From contig CANMOZ010000001.1 of the NCBI GenBank assembly GCA_947499545.1, positions 186,001 through 250,000 of the forward strand: a DNA stretch of 64,000 bases, written 5' to 3'. This DNA comes from an uncultured Saccharospirillaceae bacterium. GTDB taxonomy: Bacteria; Pseudomonadota; Gammaproteobacteria; Pseudomonadales; Oceanobacteraceae. The notes under the pieces are model-generated. The model saw only the letters and a list, made by a program, of their open reading frames with translations, was not told the DNA's origin and searched no databases. The translations under genes were made by a program, and so were the position numbers. Positions 9,485 through 18,403 of the stretch are shown here, one piece after another; the first letter of the stretch is position 1, and every line of letters begins with the position of its first letter.

Positions 9485-10444
9485 TTAAACTTTCGACTCC
9501 TCATTAGGGATCGGCTGAGTGCCCTTTGCTTGAGGGATCAGGTCCTCTAATGCCGGGCCTAATTGGCGATATTTAAATTCGTAACCAGCGCCTCTCAAGC
9601 GTTCTGGGAAAGCCCTCTGGCTGCTTAACAACAGCTCTGCAAGCTCGCCCAAGAGCAGCTTCAACCCCCAATCAGGGATGCGAAAGGGATCTCGCCTTCT
9701 AAAGGCGCCCGCCAGCTGTTTGGAGAAGTCAGCCTGCCTTAAAGGCTCAGGGCTCACCGCATTAAACACACCCGATAAATCTTTGTGTTTCATGAGGTGG
9801 TCTATAATGCCCAGTACATCATCCAGATGAATCCATGAGAACCAATGCTGTCCATCCCCCATCGGGCCACCCAGCCCTAAGGAATAAGGCAGTTTCATCT
9901 TTTGAAACAAACCTCCTGAGGCCCCCAACACCACGCCTAAGCGTAAAATACAAACTCGCGTATCATCGGATTGCGCATGCAGTGCCATTTGTTCCCAGCG
10001 TTCACACAGGGACCAAGAAAAGCCTTTGATAGGGGTCGTTTCTTCAACCACATCAAAATCGGCTTTGTGACCGTAATATCCAGTTGCCGACCCTGAAATG
10101 AGAATGGGAACCGGTTGATCGAGTCCTTTAATGGTTTTAACCAAGTCACGCGTGGTGTGCACTCGGCTTTCAACCAACTGCCGTTTACGTTGGGCTGACC
10201 AGCGTTTATCCGCAATGCCTGCGCCTGCCAAATTCACAGCCGCATCAAAAACCGTATCGGATTTCACGTCTTGCCATTCGTGAAATGGGACCAGTTGCTC
10301 CGCTTCTACCGATTCTCGAAATAATTTGCGAAGCTTATTAGGGTCACGAGTGTAGGCCCAAATCTGATGGCCTTGTGCTAACCATCGACGGCATAAAGCC
10401 TGCCCAATAAATCCCGAGCCACCCGTGATAAGGTACCTGGCCAT
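9485..10444 (-). CDS. TIGR01777 family NAD-dependent epimerase/SDR (YfcH-like)
   Basis: A 319-residue atypical SDR with the Rossmann motif ITGGSGFIGQALCRRW at the N-terminus, the NLAGAGIADKRW segment diagnostic of TIGR01777/YfcH proteins, and the SATGYYG active-site region with the tyrosine near residue 120. Residues 240-300 carry the C-terminal DUF1731-like part (GYEFKYRQLGPALEDLI). The substrate is not established for this family. The start at 10444 is supported by GGAGAAGAA directly upstream. It is divergent from the 10562 oxidoreductase and shares a 117-base intergenic region with it. Homologues often sit near photolyase and stress genes, as here. Confidence 0.9.
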   Translation of the reverse strand: MARYLITGGSGFIGQALCRRWLAQGHQIWAYTRDPNKLRKLFRESVEAEQLVPFHEWQDVKSDTVFDAAVNLAGAGIADKRWSAQRKRQLVESRVHTTRDLVKTIKGLDQPVPILISGSATGYYGHKADFDVVEETTPIKGFSWSLCERWEQMALHAQSDDTRVCILRLGVVLGASGGLFQKMKLPYSLGLGGPMGDGQHWFSWIHLDDVLGIIDHLMKHKDLSGVFNAVSPEPLRQADFSKQLAGAFRRRDPFRIPDWGLKLLLGELAELLLSSQRAFPERLRGAGYEFKYRQLGPALEDLIPQAKGTQPIPNEESKV

Positions 10445-10455
10445 TTCTTCTCCTA

Positions 10456-10480
10456 TGATCCAGATGCAACAGGGTGCGTA
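10456..10480 (+). promoter_or_regulatory. Candidate ECF11 (RpoE/ChrR-type) promoter
   Basis: TGATCC at 10456-10461 and GCGTA at 10476-10480, on the plus strand 80-100 bases before the 10562 gene, resemble the TGATCC / CGTA elements described for ECF11 sigma factors that answer to singlet oxygen. The context (photolyase, Cfa-like enzyme) fits. No rpoE-chrR gene pair is in the window. Confidence 0.4.
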
Positions 10481-10561
10481 GGAGGTTAGCACCCAGAGAC
10501 GAAAACTCTCTTAGTATGAATGATATTGGGATGCTTACCCAAGTTAAAAAATGGAAAATTG

Positions 10562-11536
10562 ATGACTCAACCGACAAAATCGATCGCTGTAATTGGATCT
10601 GGCATGGCAACCTGCGGATTAATCCATGCATTAAATAAAGAATCTTATGATATTCAGATATTTGAAAAAGCAAGGGGCACTGGTGGCCGCATGGCTCATC
10701 ACAAAAGCCCTGAAGGGAATCTCGAATTTGGGGCTCAATTTTTCACAGCCAGAACCCCTGAATTACAAGCACTTGTAGCCCACTGGTATCAGAATAACCT
10801 TATAACCCCTTTGCACAATCTTCCTTTGATTGGAAATCTCGGCACTCCTGCTTGGGTACCTCAAGACCGTTTTTCTGCGCTTCATCGTAACCTTTTGAAG
10901 AGTCAACATTTATGGTTTCAGCACAAAGTGATTTCAACATCAGTCGCTGCAGAAAAATTGAACCTTCAAATTGAAAATACGCTCGAAAACAGCATGTTAG
11001 AAAAAGGGCCTTTCGATCATGTTGTGATCACCGCTCCAACACCACAAGCCATACACTTGCTGCCTCCAGAACATCCATTTGTAACGGCTTTATCGACGGT
11101 TGACTATTGGCCCTGCTGGGTGATGGTTGCAGAATCGAATGTTACTGATGGCAACCAAACACCACTCATCGTAGAGTCAGACCCAGACATTGCGTGGTTA
11201 CAACGATATAACCGAGGTCACAAGAGTCAATGGGTGATTCAAATGTCTCATCAATGGTCGTTTGAGCATGTGGAAAAAACACAAGCATTTGTTGAAGAAG
11301 CCATTAAATTCAAACTACAAGGAATGGGCATTTTTCAACACTCGGCCATCGGCTCATCCAACATAGATACACTTCGATGTCATCGCTGGCTCTACGCCAA
11401 GCCCAAAACAATACTGGATAAGCCTTACCTCTATGAAAAGTACATCAGTTTCGCTGGTGATGCCTGCCTTGGGAGGAGAGTCGAAGATGCATTTACCAGC
11501 GGTTACTTACTTGGTAAGCACCTAAACACCTTGTGA
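10562..11536 (+). CDS. FAD-dependent oxidoreductase, renalase-like
   Basis: 324 residues. The dinucleotide-binding motif IAVIGSGMATCGLIHAL followed by IFEKARGTGGRMA is typical of renalase-like flavoproteins. In the C-terminal part, FAGDACLGRRVEDAFTSGYLLG is the second FAD contact. The substrate is unknown; family members oxidise reduced nicotinamide isomers or small amines. The ATG at 10562 is chosen over one at 10520 because the protein should begin just before the Rossmann strand. It heads the photolyase region behind a candidate ECF11 promoter, and 57 bases separate it from the DUF523 gene. Confidence 0.85.
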   Translation: MTQPTKSIAVIGSGMATCGLIHALNKESYDIQIFEKARGTGGRMAHHKSPEGNLEFGAQFFTARTPELQALVAHWYQNNLITPLHNLPLIGNLGTPAWVPQDRFSALHRNLLKSQHLWFQHKVISTSVAAEKLNLQIENTLENSMLEKGPFDHVVITAPTPQAIHLLPPEHPFVTALSTVDYWPCWVMVAESNVTDGNQTPLIVESDPDIAWLQRYNRGHKSQWVIQMSHQWSFEHVEKTQAFVEEAIKFKLQGMGIFQHSAIGSSNIDTLRCHRWLYAKPKTILDKPYLYEKYISFAGDACLGRRVEDAFTSGYLLGKHLNTL

Positions 11537-11559
11537 TCCAATCTTGTATAACCCCTGTA
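11534..11559 (+). promoter_or_regulatory. Second candidate ECF11-type promoter, overlapping a stop codon
   Basis: TGATCC at 11534-11539 includes the TGA stop of the upstream gene. TGTA at 11556-11559 lies 16 bases downstream, close to the 15 bases in the 10456 site, though the -10 is TGTA rather than CGTA. It lies 35 bases before the ATG of the DUF523 gene and could drive the whole photolyase operon. Confidence 0.3.
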
Positions 11560-11593
11560 TAAGCCATAGACTGCCGTTTTTGGGGGGTATTCT

Positions 11594-12547
11594 ATGGCAA
11601 AAATACAAATTGGAATCAGTGCCTGCTTGCTAGGACACGAAGTCCGTTACAATGGCGGTCATAAGCGTTCAGCTTTTTGCAGCCAAGAACTCAGTCAACA
11701 TTTCGAATTTATTCCCTATTGCCCTGAAGTAGCTGCAGGGCTCGGCATTCCCAGAAAACCTATTCGTCTCGTTGCGAGAAATGCTGCCATCGAAGCAGAA
11801 GAAAGCAATAATCCCGACCAAGTTGTCACTCATCTTTTGAAAGAAGCAGGTGATCATTTTATTGCTGAACATTCTCATCGGATGTCTGGTTATATTTTTA
11901 TGAATAAATCACCTAGCTGCGGCATTGATAGGGTTAAAGTTTATCACCCCAATGGACATCCAGACGGCACCAACAGAGGGGTATTCAGCAACCAAGTCAT
12001 TGAACATCTGCCACATCTGCCTGTAGAAGAAGCTGGGCGTTTAAATGACCCCTTGCTACGCGAACAATTTATCACTCAAGTGATGCAATACCACGACTGG
12101 AAAACCGAAATTGAACCTCATTTAAGCAAGTCAGGCTTGATAGCTTTCCACACAAAACAAAAGTATTTATTGTTGTCTCACTCTCCAAAACACTACCAGG
12201 ATCTTGGTCACCTGATTGCAGATCTTCGTCAAGATGACCTTAGCTCCATCGCAACAAAATACATTACTTTATTTATGCAGGCGCTTCGGATTCCTGCAAC
12301 ACGTAAAAAACATACCAATGTATTGATGCACATCCAAGGGTACTTAAAAGACGTCATGACAGTAGGTGAAAGCCAAGAATTGACGCAATTAATCGGGCAT
12401 TATCATCAAGGCATTGTACCCCTCATAGTTCCCCTAACCTTGATCAAACATTATATAAAACAGCGTGGAGGGATCAGCGAATTTATCAAGCTACAAACCT
12501 ATTTGCAGCCACATCCTTTTGAACTGGGTTTACGCAATAGGCTCTAA
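11594..12547 (+). CDS. DUF523 and DUF1722 (YbgA-like) fusion protein
   Basis: 317 residues. Residues 1-150 are DUF523: ISACLLGHEVRYNGGHK, YCPEVAAGLG and MNKSPSCGIDRVKVY, with conserved cysteines that could bind a metal or cofactor. Residues about 190-310 are DUF1722, as in E. coli YbgA, which is encoded next to photolyase. The biochemical role is unknown; the repeated association with photolyase suggests a light-stress or DNA-repair function. It is first in a run of twelve plus-strand genes with gaps of no more than 31 bases. Confidence 0.9.
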   Translation: MAKIQIGISACLLGHEVRYNGGHKRSAFCSQELSQHFEFIPYCPEVAAGLGIPRKPIRLVARNAAIEAEESNNPDQVVTHLLKEAGDHFIAEHSHRMSGYIFMNKSPSCGIDRVKVYHPNGHPDGTNRGVFSNQVIEHLPHLPVEEAGRLNDPLLREQFITQVMQYHDWKTEIEPHLSKSGLIAFHTKQKYLLLSHSPKHYQDLGHLIADLRQDDLSSIATKYITLFMQALRIPATRKKHTNVLMHIQGYLKDVMTVGESQELTQLIGHYHQGIVPLIVPLTLIKHYIKQRGGISEFIKLQTYLQPHPFELGLRNRL

Positions 12548-12555
12548 GATTGATC

Positions 12556-13371
12556 ATGGATTCGCACAAAGCACTGCGCAACCCACAAACATTTAGCATC
12601 AGCGAGTTTGCTAATCTTAGCCGCATACCGGCCGTCACTCTTAGAGCTTGGGAAAGACGCTACGGTTTATTAAACCCTACCCGCAACCAAAATGGGCATC
12701 GTCTTTACTCAATCGAAGATTTGCAACAGCTTCAACAAATAAAACATTTGCTGGCTTTAGGCCATAACTTATCCAACATTAAGGCCATGTTGTCGGAACA
12801 ACCACAGCAACCCTTTCGAGGGCTCGATGATTGGCAAACACAATTATTTGCTTATATTGAAAATGCAGAGTTCACACAGGCCCAACACTGGCTTGCAGAA
12901 ATCAGTTTATTGTACCCTCTCGAATCTTTAAGCAAAGCGTTAATCAGCCCTTGCGTATTTCATCAACTGGCTGAGCAGCAATCGTCTTTTTTGATGTGGA
13001 TGCGAACACTGATTTTCCAGAATACCGTTCACTTTTATCATCACTGTCAAAAAAATCGGTCGCAACACGGCGCTTTTTGGGTATTAACCGTTGAGCCTAT
13101 AGATCCTCTTGTCGGTTTATGGTGTGCCTTGGATCTGATCATCAAAGGGATTCCCTGTCATACTTGTTTTACTGCCATTCCAATAGAGGCGTTGTGCACG
13201 TCTCAATTACCCACTCCGAGTCTGGTTATATCAGAAACATTGGATAACAAATGCAATATCAGCTGTCTTCACCTAGCCTTGCACCAACTGAAATCAGCAG
13301 AAGGCTATTTGTCCATTTCTGATGACCAATTCATGCAAATAGAGGCGTTTTATGAAAGCCATTTGGTTTAG
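12556..13371 (+). CDS. MerR family transcriptional regulator, LitR/CarH-like
   Basis: 271 residues. The N-terminal MerR helix-turn-helix is clear: FSISEFANLSRIPAVTLRAWERRYGLLNPTRN, then GHRLYSIEDLQQLQQI. The rest resembles the helical and B12-binding-like half of LitR/CarH photoreceptors in length, but I see no ExH or DxHxxG cobalamin motif. It is therefore likely to be a class that does not bind B12, as reported for Pseudomonas LitR homologues. LitR proteins repress light-induced genes such as phr and lipid-modifying enzymes, which matches its neighbours. It starts 8 bases after the previous stop (TTG at 12550 is an alternative start) and overlaps phr by 20 bases. Confidence 0.85.
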   Translation: MDSHKALRNPQTFSISEFANLSRIPAVTLRAWERRYGLLNPTRNQNGHRLYSIEDLQQLQQIKHLLALGHNLSNIKAMLSEQPQQPFRGLDDWQTQLFAYIENAEFTQAQHWLAEISLLYPLESLSKALISPCVFHQLAEQQSSFLMWMRTLIFQNTVHFYHHCQKNRSQHGAFWVLTVEPIDPLVGLWCALDLIIKGIPCHTCFTAIPIEALCTSQLPTPSLVISETLDNKCNISCLHLALHQLKSAEGYLSISDDQFMQIEAFYESHLV

Positions 13372-14785
13372 GAGCGATCTAAGAACCTTAGACAACCCTG
13401 CGTTGTATTACGCCCTTCAGCAAGCAGCGCAAACCACGGGCGAAGGAGTGGTCGGTATTTTTTGTGCCACCACTTTGCAATGGAAACAGCATCACATGGC
13501 AGATGCCCAGGCTTTTTTTATCAAAGAAAGCTTATATAAGTTACAACAGTCGCTAATAAAGTTAAGAGTACCACTGGTTGTCCTAGACACGGCTAACTTT
13601 TCACAAGTGCCTCAAGCGTTGCTGAAATTCTGCAAAGAACATCACATTAGGCATGTGTACAGTAATCGAGAATACGAGTGGAATGAGCGTCTTAGAGATC
13701 AGCAAAGCCAAACTCTGTTGAATCAGCACAATATTGAAACGCTGTGGTTTGACGATCAGTGCTTACTGGCACCAGGCACTGTCTTTAAACCAGACGGCAA
13801 TCCTTATACAGTCTTTACTCCCTTCAGTAAACGTTGGAAACAAATATACAATCAGCAACCCATTACGCCCCTACCTGAACCACAACCCCAAGCTGCATTT
13901 CAATTTGAAGTACCTGACTGGCCAAAACGAATGCAATCACTTTCGCCCGTTGCAGCCAATCAGTATTGGGAAGGGGGAGAGGCCGCGGCACAACGAGCTT
14001 TAGAAGCGTTCATTCAAAAACCTATTCGGGGTTACCATGAAAACCGTGATCGACCCGATTGGGATCAAACCAGTCGATTGTCCCCTCACTTAGCCATTGG
14101 CACAATCTCAGCAAACCAGTGCCTTATGCAGGCTTTAGAATACCAAAAGGGCGATATTATGCTGACGCAAACCGGCAGCTCAGTCTGGATCAATGAATTA
14201 ATATGGCGAGATTTCTACAAGCACTTACTCATTCATTTTCCAAGAGTTTCAAAAAACCGTGCGTTTAAAGCATCCACTGAGCAACTGGCTTGGCGTCAAT
14301 CAAAAACCGATTTTACGGCTTGGACACAAGGCTTAACGGGTATTCCCATTGTTGACGCAGCCATGCGTCAACTCAACACAACAGGATGGATGCACAATCG
14401 ACTCCGCATGATCACGGCAATGTTTTTGACAAAACACCTGTTGATTGATTGGCGCAAAGGTGAAACCTATTTTATGGAACAATTAATCGACGGAGACTTA
14501 GCAGCAAACAATGGGGGCTGGCAATGGAGTGCATCAACAGGAACAGATGCTGCACCCTATTTTCGGATTTTTAACCCAATCACTCAGTCTCAAAAATTTG
14601 ATCCCACAGGGGACTTTATCCGTAAGTATGTCCCAGAGCTTCGAACGCTGAATGAAAAGGAAATTCACGATCCTTCATCGTCCCAACGCCATAACCTTGG
14701 ATACCCCGAGATGATTGTGGACCTCAAGCAAGGACGTGAACGCGCTCTGGCTGCATTTAAAGCTCTTGATAAGGGGGCTGCATAA
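13352..14785 (+). CDS. phrB: Deoxyribodipyrimidine photolyase (class I CPD photolyase)
   Basis: Repairs UV-induced cyclobutane pyrimidine dimers with blue light. The 477-residue protein has the N-terminal antenna-binding Rossmann domain (AIWFRSDLRTLDNPALYYA) and the C-terminal FAD domain, with WINELIWRDFYKHLL, TGIPIVDAAMRQL, WMHNRLRMI, DGDLAANNGGWQW and YFRIFNP motifs in order. Length and motifs match E. coli PhrB (about 472 residues). The ATG at 13352 lies inside the end of the MerR gene, and AGAGG precedes it, so the two are translationally linked. All key FAD-contacting segments are intact. Confidence 0.97.
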   Translation: MKAIWFRSDLRTLDNPALYYALQQAAQTTGEGVVGIFCATTLQWKQHHMADAQAFFIKESLYKLQQSLIKLRVPLVVLDTANFSQVPQALLKFCKEHHIRHVYSNREYEWNERLRDQQSQTLLNQHNIETLWFDDQCLLAPGTVFKPDGNPYTVFTPFSKRWKQIYNQQPITPLPEPQPQAAFQFEVPDWPKRMQSLSPVAANQYWEGGEAAAQRALEAFIQKPIRGYHENRDRPDWDQTSRLSPHLAIGTISANQCLMQALEYQKGDIMLTQTGSSVWINELIWRDFYKHLLIHFPRVSKNRAFKASTEQLAWRQSKTDFTAWTQGLTGIPIVDAAMRQLNTTGWMHNRLRMITAMFLTKHLLIDWRKGETYFMEQLIDGDLAANNGGWQWSASTGTDAAPYFRIFNPITQSQKFDPTGDFIRKYVPELRTLNEKEIHDPSSSQRHNLGYPEMIVDLKQGRERALAAFKALDKGAA

Positions 14786-14816
14786 ATTATAAGCGCTGTT
14801 GGTATGGAGGGTTTAC

Positions 14817-15782
14817 ATGCGACATTCTTCTGGTCTCAAACAACCGCCTTGGTGGTGTGCCATAACCCGCTGGTTTGATACCGAAGCAATCCCTCCTAAG
14901 TCACAGCAAGCGAAGCTAGAAACAAACTCTGATGGTTTTGATCCGATCCGTTTAACCCCTTTCATTGGCCTTCACCTCGGCTGCTTAGGCGTTTTATACA
15001 CAGGTGTCAGTTCTACCGCTTTAATTCTTTGCCTTTTCTTATATTTGATTCGAATGTTTGCCATAACGGCTTTTTACCATCGTTACTTCTCACACCGAGC
15101 TTTTAAGACCAATCGTTTCTGGCAATTTGTCTTTGCGGTACTTGGTAATTCTGCTGCTCAGAGAGGTCCATTATGGTGGGCAGGCCATCATCGTCATCAC
15201 CATTTAAAATCAGATCATGATGAAGACTTACATTCCCCCATTACAAAAGGCTTCTGGTGGAGTCACTTAGGTTGGTTTTCTTGCGACAAAGCCTTCCCTA
15301 CCCCTTGGCATCGGATCAAAGATTTAGCCGTTTACCCCGAATTAAGATTTCTGAATCGGTTCGATACATTGGTACCACTGCTTCTAGCATTCAGCTTATA
15401 CGCTTTGGGCGAAGCGCTCGCAGTCTATATTCCAGAATGGAACACCAATGGGTTGCAATTAGTGGTTTGGGGGTTTTGTATATCGACCGTCCTCGTGTTT
15501 CATGCGACCGCAACCATCAACTCCCTAGGACATTTATGGGGTAAAAGACGCTTTAAGACTAATGACGAAAGTCGTAATAACGCTATATTAGCACTGATTA
15601 CCCTTGGTGAAGGCTGGCATAACAATCACCATAAATGGCCCATATCAGCCAGACAAGGATTTTACTGGTGGGAAGTGGATATTTCATTCTACCTACTTAA
15701 AGCATTAGCCTTTTTAGGCATCATCTGGGATTTAAAACCGGTTCCCAAAAAAGTTCGTATAGAAGGGCAAAGGAACGCTTAA
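14817..15782 (+). CDS. Membrane fatty acid desaturase (acyl-CoA delta-9 type)
   Basis: 321 residues with four hydrophobic segments and the three histidine boxes of membrane di-iron desaturases: HRYFSHR, HRHHH and HNNHH. The first is followed by the RGPLWWAGHHRHHH context seen in stearoyl-CoA/OLE1-type enzymes. It should introduce a double bond into acyl chains at the inner membrane. GGAGGG at about 14806-14811 favours the ATG at 14817 over a TTG at 14799. The gene starts 31 bases after photolyase. An unsaturated acyl chain is also the substrate for Cfa-like enzymes, one of which is encoded 4 kb downstream. Confidence 0.93.
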   Translation: MRHSSGLKQPPWWCAITRWFDTEAIPPKSQQAKLETNSDGFDPIRLTPFIGLHLGCLGVLYTGVSSTALILCLFLYLIRMFAITAFYHRYFSHRAFKTNRFWQFVFAVLGNSAAQRGPLWWAGHHRHHHLKSDHDEDLHSPITKGFWWSHLGWFSCDKAFPTPWHRIKDLAVYPELRFLNRFDTLVPLLLAFSLYALGEALAVYIPEWNTNGLQLVVWGFCISTVLVFHATATINSLGHLWGKRRFKTNDESRNNAILALITLGEGWHNNHHKWPISARQGFYWWEVDISFYLLKALAFLGIIWDLKPVPKKVRIEGQRNA

Positions 15783-15794
15783 AGGAGCCAAGCA

Positions 15795-16271
15795 ATGACA
15801 TCTCAATTTGCACCCCAAGAATCAAGTCATACGTTGATGTCATTAGAGAAAACCTTCAAAGAAGTGTATACAGATCTAAATACTCAAAATGCAGAGTCAA
15901 CCCTATTGGATAGCCTATACGAAAAGGATGTCATGTTTATAGACCCCCTGCATCAAGTAAAAGGATTGAAGGCATTAAAAATGTATTTCAAGGAGATGTA
16001 TTCAAATCTGTCACACTGCGCCTTTAGGTTTCACTCATCACACTTTAATACACATGAAGCTACCATTCGTTGGACCTTAGAATTCCGACACAAAAGATTA
16101 AGTAAAGGCAAATTGATTCAAGTAATGGGAATCAGTTATTTACGAATGAAGAATAACAAAATTGTGTTTCATCAAGATTACTACGATGCCGGTGCTTTAC
16201 TCTATGAACAGGTGCCCCTTATTGGAGTAGCCATAAAATTGTTAAAAAAACGCATACAAGGAATGGCGTGA
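15795..16271 (+). CDS. NTF2/SnoaL-like fold protein
   Basis: 158 residues. The pattern LYEKDVMFIDPLHQVKGLKALKMYF, then IRWTLEFRH and IVFHQDYYDAGALLYE, is typical of NTF2-like proteins of photo-oxidative stress operons. The fold forms a cone-shaped pocket that binds small or lipidic ligands or catalyses isomerisation. No signal peptide. AAAGGAG sits at good spacing. A role in the lipid modification step of this operon is inference from position only. Confidence 0.85.
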   Translation: MTSQFAPQESSHTLMSLEKTFKEVYTDLNTQNAESTLLDSLYEKDVMFIDPLHQVKGLKALKMYFKEMYSNLSHCAFRFHSSHFNTHEATIRWTLEFRHKRLSKGKLIQVMGISYLRMKNNKIVFHQDYYDAGALLYEQVPLIGVAIKLLKKRIQGMA

Positions 16272-17086
16272 TGTTTGATTCTGAAAAACGATTAATATGG
16301 ATAACAGGCGCATCAACAGGAATAGGTAAAGCATTAGCATTAGCGCTCGCAAAAGAGGGCCATCAACTGATTCTATCAGCTCGCTCGGAATCGGCTCTTC
16401 AAGAACTACACCACGAATTTCCAGATTTAATTGATGCATTTCCATTAGATGTCAATGATGATCAAGCCCAGCTCGAGGTACAGCAGTGGATTGAACGGAA
16501 ATTTGGTTATTTAGACGTCTTCATTAATGCAGCAGGCATCTGTGAATATTTAGATGTCCAAGCATTTGATCTCAACATGATTGAGCGGGTCATGAATACC
16601 AACTTTATGGGGGCTGTCAAAAGCATTCATTCAGCATTACCCTTATTAAGGAAATCTCCTCGCAAGTTTCATTTTAGACCCTACTTATTGGTCATCAGCA
16701 GCAGTATCGCTTGGGTACCTATCCCTAGAGCAGAAGCCTATGGTGCAAGCAAAGCGGCAATCACACATTTTTGCGAATCACTAAAAGCCGACTTATACCA
16801 TGAAAATATTGACGTTTCTGTGATTAGCCCAGGGTTCGTTAAAACACCTATGACTGATGCGAATGATTTTCATATGCCCATGATGATTAACGCCGAATCA
16901 GCCGCTGCCCACATATTAAAAGACATGAAACATCGAACCTGGGACATTCATTTCCCAAAACGTTTTACTTGGATACTCCTGATATTTCGATGCTTACCCA
17001 GCGCTCTTCGGCACTCTATTACGAGAAAACTGTCACGAAATCGCCAAACACACACAGCTTCCGTTCACCATACCTCTGCGGAGTAA
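16271..17086 (+). CDS. Short-chain dehydrogenase/reductase
   Basis: A 271-residue classical SDR: TGASTGIGKALALALAKEG cofactor motif, NAAG-type segment (INAAGICEY), the SSSIAW strand supplying the catalytic serine, and YGASKAA with the catalytic tyrosine and lysine. The C-terminal 40 residues are basic and hydrophobic (FTWILLIFRCLPSALRHSITRKLSR), suggesting peripheral membrane attachment. The start overlaps the stop of the previous gene (TGATG), indicating translational coupling. The substrate is probably a lipid-linked alcohol or ketone, but this is inference. Confidence 0.92.
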   Translation: MFDSEKRLIWITGASTGIGKALALALAKEGHQLILSARSESALQELHHEFPDLIDAFPLDVNDDQAQLEVQQWIERKFGYLDVFINAAGICEYLDVQAFDLNMIERVMNTNFMGAVKSIHSALPLLRKSPRKFHFRPYLLVISSSIAWVPIPRAEAYGASKAAITHFCESLKADLYHENIDVSVISPGFVKTPMTDANDFHMPMMINAESAAAHILKDMKHRTWDIHFPKRFTWILLIFRCLPSALRHSITRKLSRNRQTHTASVHHTSAE

Positions 17087-18400
17087 ATGCCCATGAAACG
17101 CATCGCAATCATTGGTTCTGGAATTTCAGGGTTAACGGCATCACTATTACTCAACAAAAAACACCATATAACTTTATTTGAATCACAAGCATCCCTAGGC
17201 GGACATACACATACCGAAAGGGTCGAAGCCGAAGGTATTTCTTACCCAATCAACACAGGCTTTATTGTGTTTAATAACTGGACATACCCAAATTTTCATA
17301 AACTCATAGATTATTTAAACGTCGATCGCCAATGCTCCGACATGAGCTTTAGCGTAAAATCCGATATCAGTGGATTGGAATACAATGGCACTAGCCTGAA
17401 TACGCTTTTTGCACAAAGAAAAAACGTGTTCAATTTAAAATTTTTATCCATGATTAAAGAAATTCTACGGTTCAACAAAGAGGCTCAAAGCGATCTAGCT
17501 TCTGGCAACATTCACGAAAACACAACGTTAGGGCAATACCTTCAACGTAAAAATTACTCTAGCTATTTTTGTAAGCACTACATTATTCCAATGGGCTCCG
17601 CTATTTGGTCTTCAGATGAGCAGGGAATGTATGACTTTCCTCTCGCCTTTTTCATACGTTTTTTCTCAAATCATGGCATGCTCAGTGTGGATGACCGCCC
17701 CCAATGGTATGTTATCAAGTCAGGATCAGATCAATATGTCAAAGCCATTCAACAAGAATTAGGCAATGCAGTTCGATTAAATTGTCCCGTAACCTGCGTT
17801 CGTCGTTACACTAATCGTGTCGAAGTCAGCTACCACTTCCAAGACCAAAAGATGACCCAAACCGATACTTTTGATGAAGTCATCTTTGCCTGCCATAGCG
17901 ACCAAGCTTTGGCCATACTTAAAGCCGATGCGACACCAGACGAACGTGAAATTCTTAGCGCTATACCCTATCAAGCAAACGAAGTTGTATTACACACAGA
18001 TTCAAGCATTCTTCCCAAACAACGACGCGCATGGGCCAGCTGGAACTACCATATAAAAACCAATCCAAGCAGCCGAGTACAGGTAACCTACTGCATGAAT
18101 AAACTCCAATCGATCACATCCGACACCACTTTTTGTGTCAGCTTAAATGTGACCGATAATATTGATCCAAGGAAGATCATTAAAACATTTGAATACAGTC
18201 ATCCTGTTTTCAATCTATCGGGCATAAAAGCCCAAAAACAATTTCATCGCATATCAAATAAAAATAGAACCCATTACTGTGGTGCTTATTGGTTTAATGG
18301 CTTCCATGAAGATGGTGTCAACAGTGCTTTAAGGGTCACTCAACAATTCGATGTAGATTTTAGTATCTTGTCTGAGAAAACGTCTGAACAGGCAGCTTGA
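17087..18400 (+). CDS. NAD(P)/FAD-dependent amine oxidase family protein
   Basis: 437 residues. The FAD motif is IAIIGSGISGLTASLLL followed by LFESQASLGGHTHTE. NTGFIVFNNWTYPNF and the PMGSAIWSS and GAYWFNGFHEDGVNSAL segments are characteristic of the flavoprotein group always found beside DUF1365 and Cfa-like genes. The Rhodobacter furan fatty acid pathway includes such flavoproteins, so a role in oxidising a methylated acyl chain is plausible. The ATG at 17087 directly follows the SDR stop; a second ATG at 17093 is possible. Four genes from here on overlap or nearly touch. Confidence 0.9.
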   Translation: MPMKRIAIIGSGISGLTASLLLNKKHHITLFESQASLGGHTHTERVEAEGISYPINTGFIVFNNWTYPNFHKLIDYLNVDRQCSDMSFSVKSDISGLEYNGTSLNTLFAQRKNVFNLKFLSMIKEILRFNKEAQSDLASGNIHENTTLGQYLQRKNYSSYFCKHYIIPMGSAIWSSDEQGMYDFPLAFFIRFFSNHGMLSVDDRPQWYVIKSGSDQYVKAIQQELGNAVRLNCPVTCVRRYTNRVEVSYHFQDQKMTQTDTFDEVIFACHSDQALAILKADATPDEREILSAIPYQANEVVLHTDSSILPKQRRAWASWNYHIKTNPSSRVQVTYCMNKLQSITSDTTFCVSLNVTDNIDPRKIIKTFEYSHPVFNLSGIKAQKQFHRISNKNRTHYCGAYWFNGFHEDGVNSALRVTQQFDVDFSILSEKTSEQAA

Positions 18401-18403
18401 TGA

